Positions 1 to 5,156 are shown, counted from the first letter of the stretch. The stretch: 5,235 nucleotides of DNA from Bacillota bacterium (GCA_017439615.1 JAFSIU010000165.1:1-5235), one strand, 5' to 3'. Notes: generated by a model from the letters alone, not told the origin. Program-made: numbers and translations.

Positions 1-747
1 ATTGGTGCCGAGGAAGATTGCCTGACCTGCCCAATAGATAACGGAAGCCAGGAGCATGCCGATAAGAACAGCGGCTCTGACGCCTTTTTTGGCAAGAATA
101 ACCATTGCAAAAACGCCAAGGAACATAGTGATAACAGTGAGAACCATAACAGAATATTCAGGACCCATAGCACTCTGGATGTTGCCGGGGGTGAGAGCAC
201 CGAAGAAGTCGCGCATTACATAGAAAGGAGTGGTGAATCCATTGCCGGAAGCATAAATGCCGACATTGGAGCCAAGACCGATGTTCATCAGCATAAGACC
301 GATAGCAGGAGCGATACCAAGGCGAACACCCAGAGGAATAGCTTCAACGATCTTTTCACGAACATTCAGAACGGAAAGGATGATGAAGATGATACCTTCA
401 ACAAGAATGATGCCCAATGCTGCCTGATAGCTGGCAACATAGGAAAGACCTGTCATACCTGCGATGTTGGCAACAACAACTGCGAAGAAGCTGTTGAGAC
501 CCATACCGGGAGCAAGAGCGAAGGGTTTGTTGGCTAAAAATGCCATAACAAACATTGCAATAGCGGAAGAAAGGCAGGTTGCCATGAAAACTGCATTCCA
601 GATTTCCTGGCCGTTTGCGCCGAAGCCGGTGAGCAGATTGGGGTTGAGAGCGATGATATAAGCCATGGTCATGAAGGTAGTCAGACCGGCTAAAATCTCG
701 GTACGTACGGTTGAACCGTTTTGTTTGATTTTAAACAACTTGTCCAT
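1..747 (-). CDS. NCS2/AzgA-family purine (guanine/hypoxanthine-type) permease, N-terminal part, cut by the window edge
   Basis: The visible 249 residues are the N-terminal part of a multi-pass inner-membrane permease of the AzgA branch of the NCS2 family (PbuG/PbuO-like), proton-linked importers of guanine, hypoxanthine or adenine. Recognisable family segments are NGSTVRTEILAGLTTFMTMA near residues 10-29, followed by NP at 35-36, and PFALAPGMGLNSFFA at 75-89, which holds the conserved APGMG loop of the substrate site. Further hydrophobic spans lie around residues 52-72, 107-127, 141-158, 200-219 and 225-246. The C-terminal part lies beyond base 1; family members are usually 430-480 residues. 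I chose ATG at 747: the AGGAGG at 759-764 lies 11 nt upstream of it but only 2 nt from the in-frame ATG at 756. It is separated from the thiamin operon by a terminator and probably has its own promoter. The exact purine cannot be told from sequence alone. Confidence 0.88.
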   Translation of the reverse strand, partial: MDKLFKIKQNGSTVRTEILAGLTTFMTMAYIIALNPNLLTGFGANGQEIWNAVFMATCLSSAIAMFVMAFLANKPFALAPGMGLNSFFAVVVANIAGMTGLSYVASYQAALGIILVEGIIFIILSVLNVREKIVEAIPLGVRLGIAPAIGLMLMNIGLGSNVGIYASGNGFTTPFYVMRDFFGALTPGNIQSAMGPEYSVMVLTVITMFLGVFAMVILAKKGVRAAVLIGMLLASVIYWAGQAIFLGTN

Positions 748-758
748 TTGAAACATAA

Positions 759-764
759 CCTCCT
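759..764 (-). promoter_or_regulatory. Shine-Dalgarno of the NCS2 permease gene
   Basis: AGGAGG on the minus strand. Two in-frame ATG codons follow, at 756 (2 nt spacing, too close) and 747 (11 nt, slightly long). The spacing favours 747; the alternative adds only three residues (MFQ). Confidence 0.7.
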
Positions 765-779
765 GAAAAAATAATAATT

Positions 780-840
780 AATATAAGTACAAAAACCTTA
801 TATCGCTTTTGCGATATGCTTATATTGCTCCTCCTTCCTT
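780..840 (-). promoter_or_regulatory. Structured leader of the permease gene: orphan Shine-Dalgarno plus nested hairpin
   Basis: On the minus strand a purine-rich AAGGAAGGAGGAG (840-828) looks like a strong ribosome binding site, but no ATG, GTG or TTG follows at usable distance. Directly after it come two nested perfect inverted repeats. The outer one is AATATAAG (826-819) with CTTATATT (787-780). The inner one is ATATCGC (817-811) with GCGATAT (806-800) around an AAAA loop. A GGTTTTTG run lies between the inner and outer 3' arms. The element sits 16 nt upstream of the permease Shine-Dalgarno. I do not see the conserved core of a purine, preQ1 or other riboswitch. It could be an attenuator, a protein-binding site or an unclassified RNA element; its function is inferred from position only. 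Confidence 0.4.
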
Positions 841-844
841 AAAA

Positions 845-872
845 ATTTTATTTTAATCAAATGCTTGAACAA
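845..872 (-). promoter_or_regulatory. Possible promoter for the permease gene
   Basis: TTGTTC (872-867) and TAAAAT (850-845) are separated by 16 nt on the minus strand, in an A+T-rich stretch just past the upstream terminator. The -35 box is only a partial match and overlaps the terminator T-tract. A start site near 838 would leave the orphan Shine-Dalgarno at the very 5' end of the message. Tentative. Confidence 0.3.
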
Positions 873-902
873 AAGAAAAAGAGACAGTTTTGGACTATCT
901 CT
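870..902 (-). terminator. Rho-independent terminator after the membrane-protein gene, probable end of the thiamin operon transcript
   Basis: On the minus strand AGAGATAGT (902-894) pairs with ACTGTCTCT (888-880), giving 9 bp with one G-U pair and a 5-nt loop. TTTTTCTTTT follows immediately. The stem starts on the last base of the upstream stop codon, a typical compact arrangement. It separates the thiamin operon and its trailing gene from the permease gene. Confidence 0.88.
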
Positions 903-1408
903 TATGCGGCAGGGGGTTCTGCCGAATTATTCTCTTTATTGGCTAGCATATAAAACAGAGCATAAAAAATCACACCCACGAGTACACCTATTGCACCGGC
1001 TACCATGGTAATATTAATGAAATCAAGCACAACGGCAGAAATCTTTGCAAAAACCAAAAGACCGACAAAGCTCAAGGCAAAAGAAACAAGCCCTGCTAAA
1101 GCAGCGCAGAAAGTAAGAACTGTAAAGCTTTCCTTGACATTGACTTTTTTTGCGGAAGCAAGATCGGCATTGACGCGGCGAACTGCGATATAGAAAAAGG
1201 GTACAAAAATAATAAGTTCTTCTGCAAGTATCTCAAAAGCAGTTGCACGAAGAACCAGCAGCTTGACAAGCGCACTGGCAAAGGCAATAGCCAAAGCGAT
1301 ATAAAACGCCTGCACTGTTATCTTTTGCTTCTGCATTTTCAGCAAGAATTTTTCGCCTTCGGTATGCTTGGGAGCAAAAAACTTCCTGATACGCTTTTTC
1401 TTTGCCAT
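902..1408 (-). CDS. Hypothetical four-helix membrane protein (168 aa)
   Basis: I do not recognise a family with confidence. The protein starts with a very basic cytoplasmic segment (residues 1-31, opening MAKKKRIRKFF). It then has four hydrophobic spans at about residues 33-53, 60-76, 96-120 and 126-156, and ends in a short polar tail, NKENNSAEPPAA. Basic residues around R54 and RR at 77-78 fit both termini facing the cytoplasm. There are no cysteine clusters, nucleotide-binding motifs or enzyme motifs. The start ATG has a clear GAGGAGG at 1414-1420, 5 nt upstream. It lies 84 nt downstream of thiD with no convincing terminator between, and a strong terminator follows its stop, so it may be the last gene of the thiamin operon. 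A TAGAAT at 1453-1458 could be a -10 box but lacks a matching -35 box. Small multi-spanning proteins of this kind are common unannotated genes in Firmicutes. A role in thiamin uptake is possible only by position. Confidence 0.8.
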   Translation of the reverse strand: MAKKKRIRKFFAPKHTEGEKFLLKMQKQKITVQAFYIALAIAFASALVKLLVLRATAFEILAEELIIFVPFFYIAVRRVNADLASAKKVNVKESFTVLTFCAALAGLVSFALSFVGLLVFAKISAVVLDFINITMVAGAIGVLVGVIFYALFYMLANKENNSAEPPAA

Positions 1409-1492
1409 TTCGTCCTCCTCAAAATGATAAAGGTTTAAAGTTCTATTATTCTACACATTAATCAAAATTCCTGCCGAAAAATTGTAAAACAA

Positions 1493-2275
1493 TCAGATTT
1501 TTTGCCACATATGATTGATTGGACCATTGCCTCTGCCCAAGGATGGCTCATGCCTGATCGCCTGCCAAAGATATTGCTTGGCGCCTTCAACTGCCTGTGG
1601 AAGCTCTTCGCCATCTGCCAGCAGACAGGCAATTGCCGAAGAAAGAGTGCAGCCTGTGCCGTGAGTATTTTTTGTCTCGATATGCGGCGCGGAGAACCAA
1701 TATTCTTCATTATTATAAAAAAGCAAATCATCGGCACTTTCTGTCAGATGCCCGCCTTTGAGTAAAATTGCGGCGGAAGTCTGCTCTGCAAGCTTTTGTG
1801 CAGCTGCCAGCATATCCTTTTTGCCGGCGATTTTCAATCCGCTCAGCGCTTCTGCCTCGGGGATATTGGGAGTGATTAGTGATGCCAAGGGAAAAAGCTT
1901 CTCCACAAGCACCTGCGTTGCTTCACTTTTCATCAGCACGCCGCCCGAGGTTGCCACCATCACGGGATCGAGAACAATGTTTTTTGCCTGATATTCCTGC
2001 AGCTTGGCAGCTATTGTCTCGATAATTGCACTGTTTGAGACCATTCCTATTTTCACCGCATCGGGGAAAATATCCTCGAAAACGCAATCCAGCTGTCTGG
2101 CCACGAATTCGGGAGCAGACTCCTCCACGGCATAAACTCCCGTTGTATTCTGCGCTGTCAAGGCGGTGATGACACTCATGCCATAGACACCGAGAGCCGT
2201 CATTGTTTTCAAATCAGCCTGTATACCTGCTCCGCCGCTGCAATCGGAGCCTGCAATGCTCAAAACCTTTTTCAT
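1493..2275 (-). CDS. thiD: Hydroxymethylpyrimidine/phosphomethylpyrimidine kinase ThiD
   Basis: Phosphorylates 4-amino-5-hydroxymethyl-2-methylpyrimidine to its phosphate and then to the diphosphate, the pyrimidine donor for ThiE. It is a cytosolic ribokinase-fold enzyme. Visible signatures are AGSDCSGGAGIQADLKT (residues 8-24), AQNT (41-44, pyrimidine contact), DPVMVATSGG (103-112), TPNIPEAEAL (135-144), LLKGGH (171-176) and NTHGTGCTLSSAIA (203-216). The last holds the GTGC anion hole with Cys209 next to the ATP and substrate phosphates. Near the C terminus is GRGNGPINH (247-255). At 260 residues it is of normal length and complete. The start ATG overlaps the upstream HAD gene's stop by 4 nt (ATGA), with GAGGTG (2281-2286) 5 nt upstream, indicating translational coupling. 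A bifunctional pyridoxine kinase role is known for some relatives, but operon context supports the thiamin role. Confidence 0.95.
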   Translation of the reverse strand: MKKVLSIAGSDCSGGAGIQADLKTMTALGVYGMSVITALTAQNTTGVYAVEESAPEFVARQLDCVFEDIFPDAVKIGMVSNSAIIETIAAKLQEYQAKNIVLDPVMVATSGGVLMKSEATQVLVEKLFPLASLITPNIPEAEALSGLKIAGKKDMLAAAQKLAEQTSAAILLKGGHLTESADDLLFYNNEEYWFSAPHIETKNTHGTGCTLSSAIACLLADGEELPQAVEGAKQYLWQAIRHEPSLGRGNGPINHMWQKI

Positions 2276-2955
2276 CGGAACACCTCACAAAGCTTCTTCT
2301 GCAGAGCATCAAAGCCCTGCCATTGCGACCATTTGCTGAAATATATATCACTTGCGGCATGACATTCTGCGGTTTTTTCGGGGATAGCTGCTTCATAAAC
2401 ACCCAAAATTGCAAAGCCCGCCTTTTTTGCGGAGAGAATCCCCATAAGACCGTCTTCTATCACAAGAGTTTCCTCAGGCTCGGCATTCATACGCTCTGCT
2501 GCCTGCTGATAAATGAGCGGAGAATATTTGCCGACGCCGACATCATCACAGGTGATGATGAAATCAAAATGCTCTGCCAAGCCCCAGCGATGAAGGGCTG
2601 CCCAGACATGCTCAGGGGTGGAGGCTGTAGCAATACACATAGAAAGTCCTGCTTCCGCCATATCTCTTATCGCCAGCTCCACACCTTCTTTGAGTGCGAT
2701 TTTATGACGATAGAGTTCGCCTGTCTGCTCGCATATCTCATCAAAAATCTGCTGCGGGGTTTCTTCGAGCTCAAAATGCCGTTTCATCAGAAGTACAGTT
2801 TCCATCAGCCCTTTGGGACGTGCCATAGTATCAATATCACCCGGATCCTTGACACCCTTAGAACGCAGATAGTTCGAGGCGGATCTGACCCAAACATTCA
2901 TGGAATCGGCAATGGTTCCGTCAAAATCCCAAATGATATATCCGATTTCCTTCAT
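2272..2955 (-). CDS. HAD-superfamily phosphatase, candidate thiamin monophosphate phosphatase
   Basis: A 227-residue haloacid-dehalogenase-fold hydrolase with all four motifs: I, DFDGT with nucleophile Asp10 and acid Asp12; II, ATAST with Thr110; III, Lys143 in GVGKYSP; IV, IEDG with Glu167-Asp168. Residues 16-88 form a helical cap, as in phosphoglycolate-phosphatase-like (subfamily IA) enzymes. The natural substrate cannot be read from sequence. Because it sits between thiE and thiD with coupled spacing, I infer hydrolysis of thiamin monophosphate to thiamin, a role shown for HAD phosphatases of plants and some bacteria. Housekeeping removal of HMP-P or HET-P is the alternative. I prefer ATG at 2955, which has GAGGTG 6 nt upstream. 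The longer reading from GTG at 2973 adds six residues and overlaps the thiE stop by 4 nt, but it has no ribosome binding site. It overlaps thiD by 4 nt. Confidence 0.9.
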   Translation of the reverse strand: MKEIGYIIWDFDGTIADSMNVWVRSASNYLRSKGVKDPGDIDTMARPKGLMETVLLMKRHFELEETPQQIFDEICEQTGELYRHKIALKEGVELAIRDMAEAGLSMCIATASTPEHVWAALHRWGLAEHFDFIITCDDVGVGKYSPLIYQQAAERMNAEPEETLVIEDGLMGILSAKKAGFAILGVYEAAIPEKTAECHAASDIYFSKWSQWQGFDALQKKLCEVFR

Positions 2956-2961
2956 TTTCTG

Positions 2962-2967
2962 CACCTC
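2962..2967 (-). promoter_or_regulatory. Shine-Dalgarno that decides the HAD phosphatase start
   Basis: GAGGTG on the minus strand lies 6 nt before ATG at 2955, the same motif and nearly the same spacing as in front of thiD (2281-2286). It lies inside the extended reading frame that would begin with GTG at 2973, which argues against that longer form. Confidence 0.7.
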
Positions 2968-2969
2968 TT

Positions 2970-3599
2970 TCACAGATTTTTCAAAAGCTCCTTGATAGCC
3001 TTGCCTTCTTCAAGCATATCCTTGGCAGCAAAAATTCCTTTGCATATCGCTATTCCTGCAATGCCGCTGCCATAAAGCTGCTCTATATTCCCCTTCTCTA
3101 TGCCGCCGATGGCACATACAGGGATATTCACACTGCGGCATATCTCCCGCAAAAGCTCATAGCTCATAGCTGCAGCATTTTCCTTTGTCTGCGAAACAAA
3201 CATTCTGCCGCTGCCGAGATAATCCGCGCCATCAGCCTCGGCTTTTTGTGCCTGCTCAACTGTTTTGGCGGTGATGCCGATTATTTTATCCTTGCCGAGC
3301 AGCTGCCGCGCCTCCGCTGCGGACATATCCTCCTGCCCGAGATGCACGCCTGCCGCATCGATGACTTTTGCTGCATAAACATCATCATCAATAATGAGAG
3401 GCACACAAAAGCTATCGGTAATAGACTTCACCTTTTTTCCCAAGACGATGATTTCTTCGCTTGATTTATATTTTTCCCTGAGCTGCAGCATGGTGATGCC
3501 TGCCTTTAGGGCTTTTTCAATATCCGCGAGGAATTCACTTTCAGACTGCTCGCCCCTGTCCGTTATGGCATAAAAAAGCAGGCTATCCTTTATATTCAC
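2970..3599 (-). CDS. thiE: Thiamin phosphate synthase ThiE
   Basis: Condenses HMP diphosphate with hydroxyethylthiazole phosphate to thiamin monophosphate plus pyrophosphate; a cytosolic TIM barrel. At 209 residues it is full length. Signatures in order are YAITDR (10-15), QLREK (39-43), IIDDD (69-73), GVHLGQED (84-91), GADYLGSG (124-131), QTK (137-139) and IPVCAIGGI (159-167). The ITDR, QLREK and HLGQ motifs mark it as ThiE rather than its paralogue TenI. Oddities are Asp71 where Asn is usual in the INDD/INDR motif, ITAKT (109-113) in place of the common VSAHT, Arg132 after GSG where Pro is common, and Lys187 (AICKGI) where phosphate-binding Ser is usual. The start is GTG at 3599, supported by GGAGGAG (3607-3613) 7 nt upstream, and overlaps the thiM end by 17 nt. 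Function is well supported; the loop changes may alter affinity. Confidence 0.93.
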   Translation of the reverse strand: MNIKDSLLFYAITDRGEQSESEFLADIEKALKAGITMLQLREKYKSSEEIIVLGKKVKSITDSFCVPLIIDDDVYAAKVIDAAGVHLGQEDMSAAEARQLLGKDKIIGITAKTVEQAQKAEADGADYLGSGRMFVSQTKENAAAMSYELLREICRSVNIPVCAIGGIEKGNIEQLYGSGIAGIAICKGIFAAKDMLEEGKAIKELLKNL

Positions 3600-4350
3600 A
3601 GATTATCTCCTCCAGAATGCTCTCATCAGCAAGATAAAGCTCATCAAGCAGGAAAACTGCCATGGAACCGATGCCTGCTGCATTTTTCTTCATTTTGGCA
3701 AGGGCACGCTCACCGCAGATATCCACAAGCGCCGCTGCCATAAGTGCTGCTTCAAAGGGCGGGAAGCCGCTGCCGAGCATAGCACCGCAAACCGCACCTA
3801 ACAGACAGCCTGTGCCGCTGATATTGCCAAGCTCTGCACAGCCATTTTTCAAAACTGCGATTTTTTGACCATCGGAGATTATATCCTCCTTGCCGCTGCA
3901 CAAAACAGTGCTGCCTGTTTCTTTGGCGAGAAGCTGAACCATTTCCCTGCTGCTTTCGGCATCTTCGCAGCCCAGCAAGGCCGCAAGAGCCTTCAGCTCC
4001 TGTAGATTGCCCTTCAATACAGAAAAATCGGCAGCATCGAGCAACTCGCGGGTCATTTCCAGACGGATATTGGACAAAAACAAGCCCTGAACATCCAAAA
4101 TACTCGGTATATCCATTTCGGAAGCATATTCTGCTGCCAGAAGGGCTGCGGAATGCTTTTCCTCCGAGGGAGTGCCGAGATTCAGCACAAGAGCATCGCT
4201 CACAGCCATGATCTCCTCCGCCTCTTCTGCATAGGCAGACATAGAAGGCTGCGCACCGAGGGCGCAAAGACCGTCCGCGCAAAGCTTCATCGTGACATAA
4301 TTGGTCATCATCAGGATTTTTGGCTGTTTTTCTGCGATTCTTTTAATCAT
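3583..4350 (-). CDS. thiM: Hydroxyethylthiazole kinase ThiM
   Basis: Phosphorylates 4-methyl-5-(2-hydroxyethyl)thiazole with ATP, feeding salvaged thiazole to ThiE; a cytosolic, ribokinase-like fold that is trimeric in characterised relatives. Family landmarks are TNYVTMKLCADG and ALGAQPSMS (16-38), an acidic AEEAEEI (41-47), ALVLNLGT (53-60), VLKGN (111-115) and GNISGTGCLLGA (175-186) with the conserved Cys182, then GIGSMAVFLLDELY (226-239). The length of 255 is slightly short but complete. Two substrate or phosphate loops are atypical: the usual LDPVGVGAT-type segment reads LDVQGLFLSN (85-94), and the usual N-x-x-AN stretch reads KLCAD (22-26). ATG at 4350 has AAGGA (4358-4362) 7 nt upstream and overlaps the thiW end by 8 nt. 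Operon position between thiW and thiE strongly supports the assignment despite the divergence. Confidence 0.92.
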   Translation of the reverse strand: MIKRIAEKQPKILMMTNYVTMKLCADGLCALGAQPSMSAYAEEAEEIMAVSDALVLNLGTPSEEKHSAALLAAEYASEMDIPSILDVQGLFLSNIRLEMTRELLDAADFSVLKGNLQELKALAALLGCEDAESSREMVQLLAKETGSTVLCSGKEDIISDGQKIAVLKNGCAELGNISGTGCLLGAVCGAMLGSGFPPFEAALMAAALVDICGERALAKMKKNAAGIGSMAVFLLDELYLADESILEEIICEYKG

Positions 4351-4840
4351 TGAAAATTCCTTTCTCTTTCAAAAAGCCTTTCATCGCCCGCAAAACCGCA
4401 TAGGCAATGATTGCGCCGCCTGCTGAGGACACGGCAAAGGGAATGACAAAGCCGAAAACGGCGGCAGTTTTATTCATCAAAAGCACGGCAACAGGATAAG
4501 CACAAAGAGCACCGATGATACCTGTACCAAAGACCTCACCCAAACAGGCAGGCAGCAGCTTTTTACTCTTGCGGAAAACAAGGGCTGCCAGAAATGCACC
4601 GCATATACTGCCGGGGAAGGCAAGCAGAGTGCCCGTTCCCATCAAAACTCGGATAAGAGATGCTGCAAAGGCAACCTCTACCGCATAGGCAGGGCCGAGC
4701 ATCACCGCTGCCAAAACATTAACCAGATGCTGCACGGGACTGCATTTGGCAATACCAACAGGAATAGAAAATCCTGCGCCTGCCACCGCCAAGGCAACCA
4801 GCAAAGCTGCGATGGCTAATTTTCTTACATTTTTGTTCAT
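4343..4840 (-). CDS. thiW: ThiW, predicted thiazole-specific S component of an ECF transporter
   Basis: A 165-residue hydrophobic membrane protein of the ThiW family, the predicted substrate-binding subunit for the thiazole moiety of thiamin, which works with shared ECF A and T subunits not encoded here. The family core is plain: IPVGIAKCSPVQHLVNVLAA (26-45) with PVQH and Asn41, then VMLGP (46-50), a conserved Arg64, and GTGTLLAFPGSICGA (68-82). Hydrophobic spans lie around residues 8-26, 39-64, 70-89, 97-120 and 127-151. Length is typical for the family. The start ATG has AGGAGG (4848-4853) 7 nt upstream, and this site is probably controlled by the riboswitch. It is the first gene of the operon and overlaps thiM by 8 nt. 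Thiazole specificity rests on comparative genomics of thiW-thiM pairing, which this operon reproduces. Confidence 0.93.
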   Translation of the reverse strand: MNKNVRKLAIAALLVALAVAGAGFSIPVGIAKCSPVQHLVNVLAAVMLGPAYAVEVAFAASLIRVLMGTGTLLAFPGSICGAFLAALVFRKSKKLLPACLGEVFGTGIIGALCAYPVAVLLMNKTAAVFGFVIPFAVSSAGGAIIAYAVLRAMKGFLKEKGIFND

Positions 4841-4847
4841 AAAGACA

Positions 4848-4890
4848 CCTCCTCAAATTAAAAATGCCGACAATGGGGCCGGCTGAGAAG
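4848..4890 (-). promoter_or_regulatory. Riboswitch expression platform: short terminator-like hairpin and occludable thiW Shine-Dalgarno
   Basis: Two elements are visible on the minus strand. First, GCCGGC (4883-4878) pairs with GTCGGC (4871-4866), 6 bp with one G-U and a 6-nt loop, followed by ATTTTTAATTT; this resembles a weak intrinsic terminator. Second, CTTCTC (4890-4885) can pair with GAGGAG (4854-4849), enclosing that hairpin and covering the thiW Shine-Dalgarno. GCAATG at 4923-4928, next to the aptamer P1 3' arm, could pair with CATTGT (4875-4870) as an anti-structure. Which mechanism operates is inference. Confidence 0.55.
4858..4883 (-). terminator. Candidate riboswitch-controlled attenuator ahead of thiW
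   Basis: A 6-bp G+C-rich stem (4866-4883) is followed on the minus strand by ATTTTTAATTT. The stem is short and the U-run is five bases plus a second run of three, so it is weaker than the terminators elsewhere in the window. Its place between aptamer and first gene supports conditional termination. Confidence 0.5.
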
Positions 4891-4927
4891 ATGTGAATAT
4901 TCAATTTTCAAAACACTTTCAATCATT

Positions 4928-5032
4928 GCAAGCTCCCACTTTGGCATTATCCAATAGGTTACCGCAAGCTGCGGCATAAGGGTCGAAGCCGAACTTCCTC
5001 TCAGCGGGCAATTCCCGCTCCCCTGCTTATGC
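4928..5032 (-). ncRNA. TPP riboswitch aptamer (THI element)
   Basis: Minus-strand sequence fits the thiamin pyrophosphate aptamer. P1 is GCATAAGC (5032-5025) with GCTTGC (4933-4928), with a two-base bulge. AGGGGA follows. P2 is GCGGG with CCCGC (5018-5004). The invariant CTGAGA (5004-4999) binds the pyrimidine moiety. A P3a hairpin GAAG..CTTC (4997-4985) is followed by GACCCTT, then AACCTATTGGATAATGCCAA with the TTGG/CCAA P5 stem and the conserved GGATAATGCC loop (4952-4943), then GTGGGA. A small extra hairpin CCGCA-GCT-TGCGG (4974-4962) is inserted between the ACCC and AACC elements. In Firmicutes this class turns thiamin genes off when TPP is plentiful, consistent with its place upstream of thiW. 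Confidence 0.93.
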
Positions 5033-5036
5033 CTCA

Positions 5037-5065
5037 ATGATAGCTTATCAGGCAATGAATGTCAA
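5037..5065 (-). promoter_or_regulatory. Sigma-A-type promoter of the thiW-thiM-thiE-HAD-thiD operon
   Basis: A consensus -35 TTGACA (5065-5060), exactly 17 nt spacer and -10 TATCAT (5042-5037) on the minus strand. The predicted transcription start, about 5030-5033, falls at the first bases of the riboswitch P1 helix, so the transcript begins with the aptamer. The strong boxes suggest control is mainly at the RNA level. Confidence 0.85.
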
Positions 5066-5156
5066 AAATTTTCTGCTGCCAAAAACATAGACATTATGCC
5101 AAATGAAAGCGGACAAAATATGGTCGGTGTTCATAAAACAGTTGTTATTATAAAGC
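5066..5156. other. Intergenic spacer upstream of the thiamin promoter
   Basis: An A+T-rich stretch between the upstream hairpin terminator and the operon promoter. I see no coding frame with a ribosome binding site on either strand, no direct repeats and no clear operator palindrome. Together with the riboswitch and terminator it accounts for the roughly 395 gene-free bases from 4841 to the right edge. Confidence 0.5.

Noticed and set aside
464..661. A 65-codon plus-strand frame within the permease gene
   Set aside because: It is antisense to conserved permease segments and lacks a ribosome binding site.
780..840. A purine riboswitch before the permease gene
   Set aside because: The conserved purine aptamer core sequences and three-helix layout are not visible; only nested A+T-rich hairpins are present.
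1477..1493. A small hairpin with T-run just after the thiD stop
   Set aside because: ATTGT/ACAAT is only 5 A+T-rich base pairs with a 3-nt loop and four T residues; too weak to call a terminator, so read-through into the next gene is left open.
2956..2973. A longer HAD protein starting with GTG at 2973
   Set aside because: The GTG has no Shine-Dalgarno, whereas GAGGTG lies inside this extension at ideal distance from the ATG at 2955. The HAD motif I begins close to that ATG.
2203..3075. A 290-codon open frame on the plus strand opposite thiD, the HAD gene and the end of thiE
   Set aside because: It lies antisense to three strongly supported genes, has no ribosome binding site, and its translation (rich in Cys, His, Phe and Leu) shows no family motif. 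It is a shadow of the coding strand's composition.
3752..4282. A 176-codon frame on the minus strand inside thiM
   Set aside because: It is an out-of-frame reading of thiM; the translation is rich in Arg, Gly, Cys and Ser with no recognisable domain, and thiM carries clear family motifs.
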